Shown: positions 4,891 to 5,653 of the stretch, one piece after another
Numbering within the stretch: position 1 is the first letter of the stretch
How the letters are laid out: each line of letters starts with the position of its first letter
From: Lachnospiraceae bacterium
Lineage (GTDB): Bacteria > Bacillota > Clostridia > Lachnospirales > Lachnospiraceae
Assembly: GCA_009787745.1 (NCBI GenBank)
Contig: WQST01000166.1
Location: forward strand, 89-5,741
Direction: 5' to 3'
Length of the DNA: 5,653 nt
Notes under the pieces: model-generated
Database searches by the model: none
What the model was told of the DNA's origin: nothing
Seen by the model: the letters and a program-made list of their open reading frames with translations, nothing else
Position numbers and translations under genes: made by a program

Positions 4891-4941
4891 CAATTATTTG
4901 TACAGCGTGATATAATGTTATTATTAAGTATATACATTATA
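4870..4941 (+). repeat. Two near-identical 12-bp boxes flanking the ABC promoter
   Basis: ATATACGTTATA (4870-4881) and ATATACATTATA (4930-4941) match at 11 of 12 positions. They lie 5 bp upstream of the -35 box and 13 bp downstream of the -10 box, 60 bp apart centre to centre, in the same orientation. The left copy lies within a larger imperfect dyad, CGAGG...CCTCG (4864-4886). The placement suggests a repressor site pair around the promoter. Confidence 0.55.
4887..4916 (+). promoter_or_regulatory. Consensus promoter of the ABC-transporter genes
   Basis: A perfect TTGACA (4887-4892), an 18-bp spacer and a perfect TATAAT (4911-4916) preceded by TGA make an extended -10 vegetative promoter, the strongest in the window. 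Its -35 box contains the TGA stop of the truncated toxin. Transcription should start near 4923. Confidence 0.85.
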
Positions 4942-4945
4942 TGAC

Positions 4946-4950
4946 GGAGG
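4946..4950 (+). promoter_or_regulatory. Ribosome-binding site that fixes the ABC ATPase start
   Basis: GGAGG at 4946-4950 lies 11 nt before the ATG at 4962. The in-frame ATG at 4941 lies upstream of this site, only about 18 nt from the predicted transcript start and without its own site, so 4962 is the better start. Confidence 0.7.
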
Positions 4951-4961
4951 AAAAGAGTACC

Positions 4962-5553
4962 ATGCAAGTATTGCGTAATGCGCTTGAAATCAAAAATATC
5001 TCAAAACATTACGAAGATTTTTCTTTGCGTAATGTTAGCTTTAGCGTCCCCAAAGGCGCAATCGTTGGTTTGATAGGCGAAAACGGAGCAGGAAAAACGA
5101 CAACGATTAACTGTATCCTTAACATCATCAGAAGAAACGGAGGCGATATTTTAATTTGGGGACAAGACAATATTAGATATGAAAAAGAAATCAAAAACAA
5201 TATTGGGATTGTTTTTGACGATTGCCATTTCCCTGAAATATTTACAGCAAACGAAATAGAATCGTTCATGCAGGGTATCTACAATAATTGGGAACATTCA
5301 ACGTATCAAAATTATCTGAATAAGTTTAATTTGCCGCCGAAAAAGAAAATTAAAGATTTTTCAAGGGGAATGAAAGTAAAGCTGGCTTTTGCGGTTGCTC
5401 TTTCCCATAGTGCAAAATTATTGATTGGAGTATCAATATAAGGTGTTGGTTGCTAACCGAACAACAGTAGGGCGCAAGTATAAAAATGTGGTTGTTGAAC
5501 CCGCATCTATTGATGACATAATACTTTTTTATGTAAAGGGGGAGCAGAAATGA
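4962..5553 (+). pseudogene. ABC transporter ATP-binding protein, broken by internal deletion
   Basis: This would be the cytoplasmic ATPase of an ABC-2-type exporter resembling the YtrB group. The first frame (4962-5441, 159 residues) has Walker A GENGAGKTT (39-47), the Q-loop region IGIVFDDCHF (81-90, D where many have Q) and the signature FSRGMK (133-138). It runs to HSAKLLI (149-155), exactly where Walker B should begin, then reads GVSI and stops. There is no LDEATSGLDP-type Walker B, no D-loop and no H-loop. From about 5428 another frame reads EYQYKVLVANRTT, continues to VEPASIDDIILFYVKGEQK and stops at 5551-5553. This looks like the normal C-terminus of the same protein. The middle of the ATPase, perhaps around 90 residues judging from full-length relatives, is therefore missing, and the join is out of frame. 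The product cannot hydrolyse ATP normally. Confidence 0.88.
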
Positions 5554-5653
5554 ATGGGCTGATAAAAAAAGATTTGCTCACAATATGGAAAAAGAACTCA
5601 TCTTTCAGTTTACTTTTAATGATTGGAGGCATAGTGCTTTTAGTGTATCGCCA
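5550..5653 (+). CDS. ABC transporter membrane protein, start only (continues beyond the window)
   Basis: The first 34 codons are present, beginning MNGLIKKDLLTIWKKNSS and followed by a hydrophobic membrane segment LLLMIGGIVLLVY (about 21-33). A short basic N-terminus of the MxGLIKKDL type leading into a first membrane helix is typical of ABC-2-type permeases paired with YtrB-like ATPases. The ATG overlaps the stop of the ATPase remnant as ATGA (5550-5553), indicating translational coupling in an operon, and GGGGGAG (5538-5544) lies 5 nt upstream. Whether the gene is intact cannot be seen. The substrate is unknown. Confidence 0.75.
   Translation, partial: MNGLIKKDLLTIWKKNSSFSLLLMIGGIVLLVYR

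Noticed and set aside
5009..5269. Minus-strand open frame antisense to the ABC ATPase.
   Set aside because: The opposite strand encodes clear Walker A and signature motifs, and this frame has no ribosome-binding site.
1..5653. CRISPR arrays, insertion sequences, tRNA or rRNA genes, and phage defence systems.
   Set aside because: No regularly spaced repeats, transposase motifs, tRNA-like cloverleaf or rRNA core sequences were seen on either strand, and no defence-protein domains other than the damaged toxin-antitoxin pair.

Overview
The window looks like chromosomal DNA from a low-GC Gram-positive bacterium of class Clostridia. This rests on the AT-rich base composition, the strong AGGAG-type ribosome-binding sites, a DUF4364-family gene (a family I know mainly from Clostridia) and the RelE-type toxin / AbrB-type antitoxin pair. 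I cannot name a genus. No database search was possible, so family names come from motif reading and memory.

Layout, left to right. (1) 1-938, minus strand: an open, unrecognised protein gene of at least 312 residues that runs off the left edge. (2) 1082-1600, plus strand: a DUF4364 winged-helix-like protein. It has no Shine-Dalgarno sequence, and a good promoter lies so close that the mRNA may be leaderless. (3) 1597-2922, minus strand: rarA (mgsA), the replication-fork AAA+ ATPase, which converges on the DUF4364 gene with a 4-bp overlap of the two ends. (4) 2923-3296: a 374-bp gene-free stretch with an inverted-repeat-covered promoter, several hairpins, a bidirectional terminator, a perfect 14-bp palindrome and a tandem 11-mer. 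Together these suggest an unannotated small RNA on the minus strand. (5) 3297-4172, minus strand: a MerR-family activator with a GyrI-like effector domain, whose promoter region carries a MerR-style dyad. (6) 4373-4890, plus strand: an AbrB/RelE-type toxin-antitoxin pair. Both genes look damaged: a frameshift near the antitoxin C-terminus and a toxin cut to 55 codons. (7) 4887-5653, plus strand: a consensus promoter flanked by two near-identical 12-bp boxes. It drives an ABC-transporter ATPase gene that has lost Walker B and the H-loop through an internal out-of-frame deletion, followed by the start of its membrane-protein partner.

The left half holds apparently intact housekeeping-type genes. 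The right third (about 4300-5560) is a decaying accessory segment with three adjacent damaged genes. I see no insertion sequence, CRISPR array, tRNA or rRNA. I do not see clear evidence of a novel multi-gene system. The best candidates for something undescribed are the possible small RNA at about 3010-3167, the unknown gene at 1-938, and the paired boxes around the ABC promoter.
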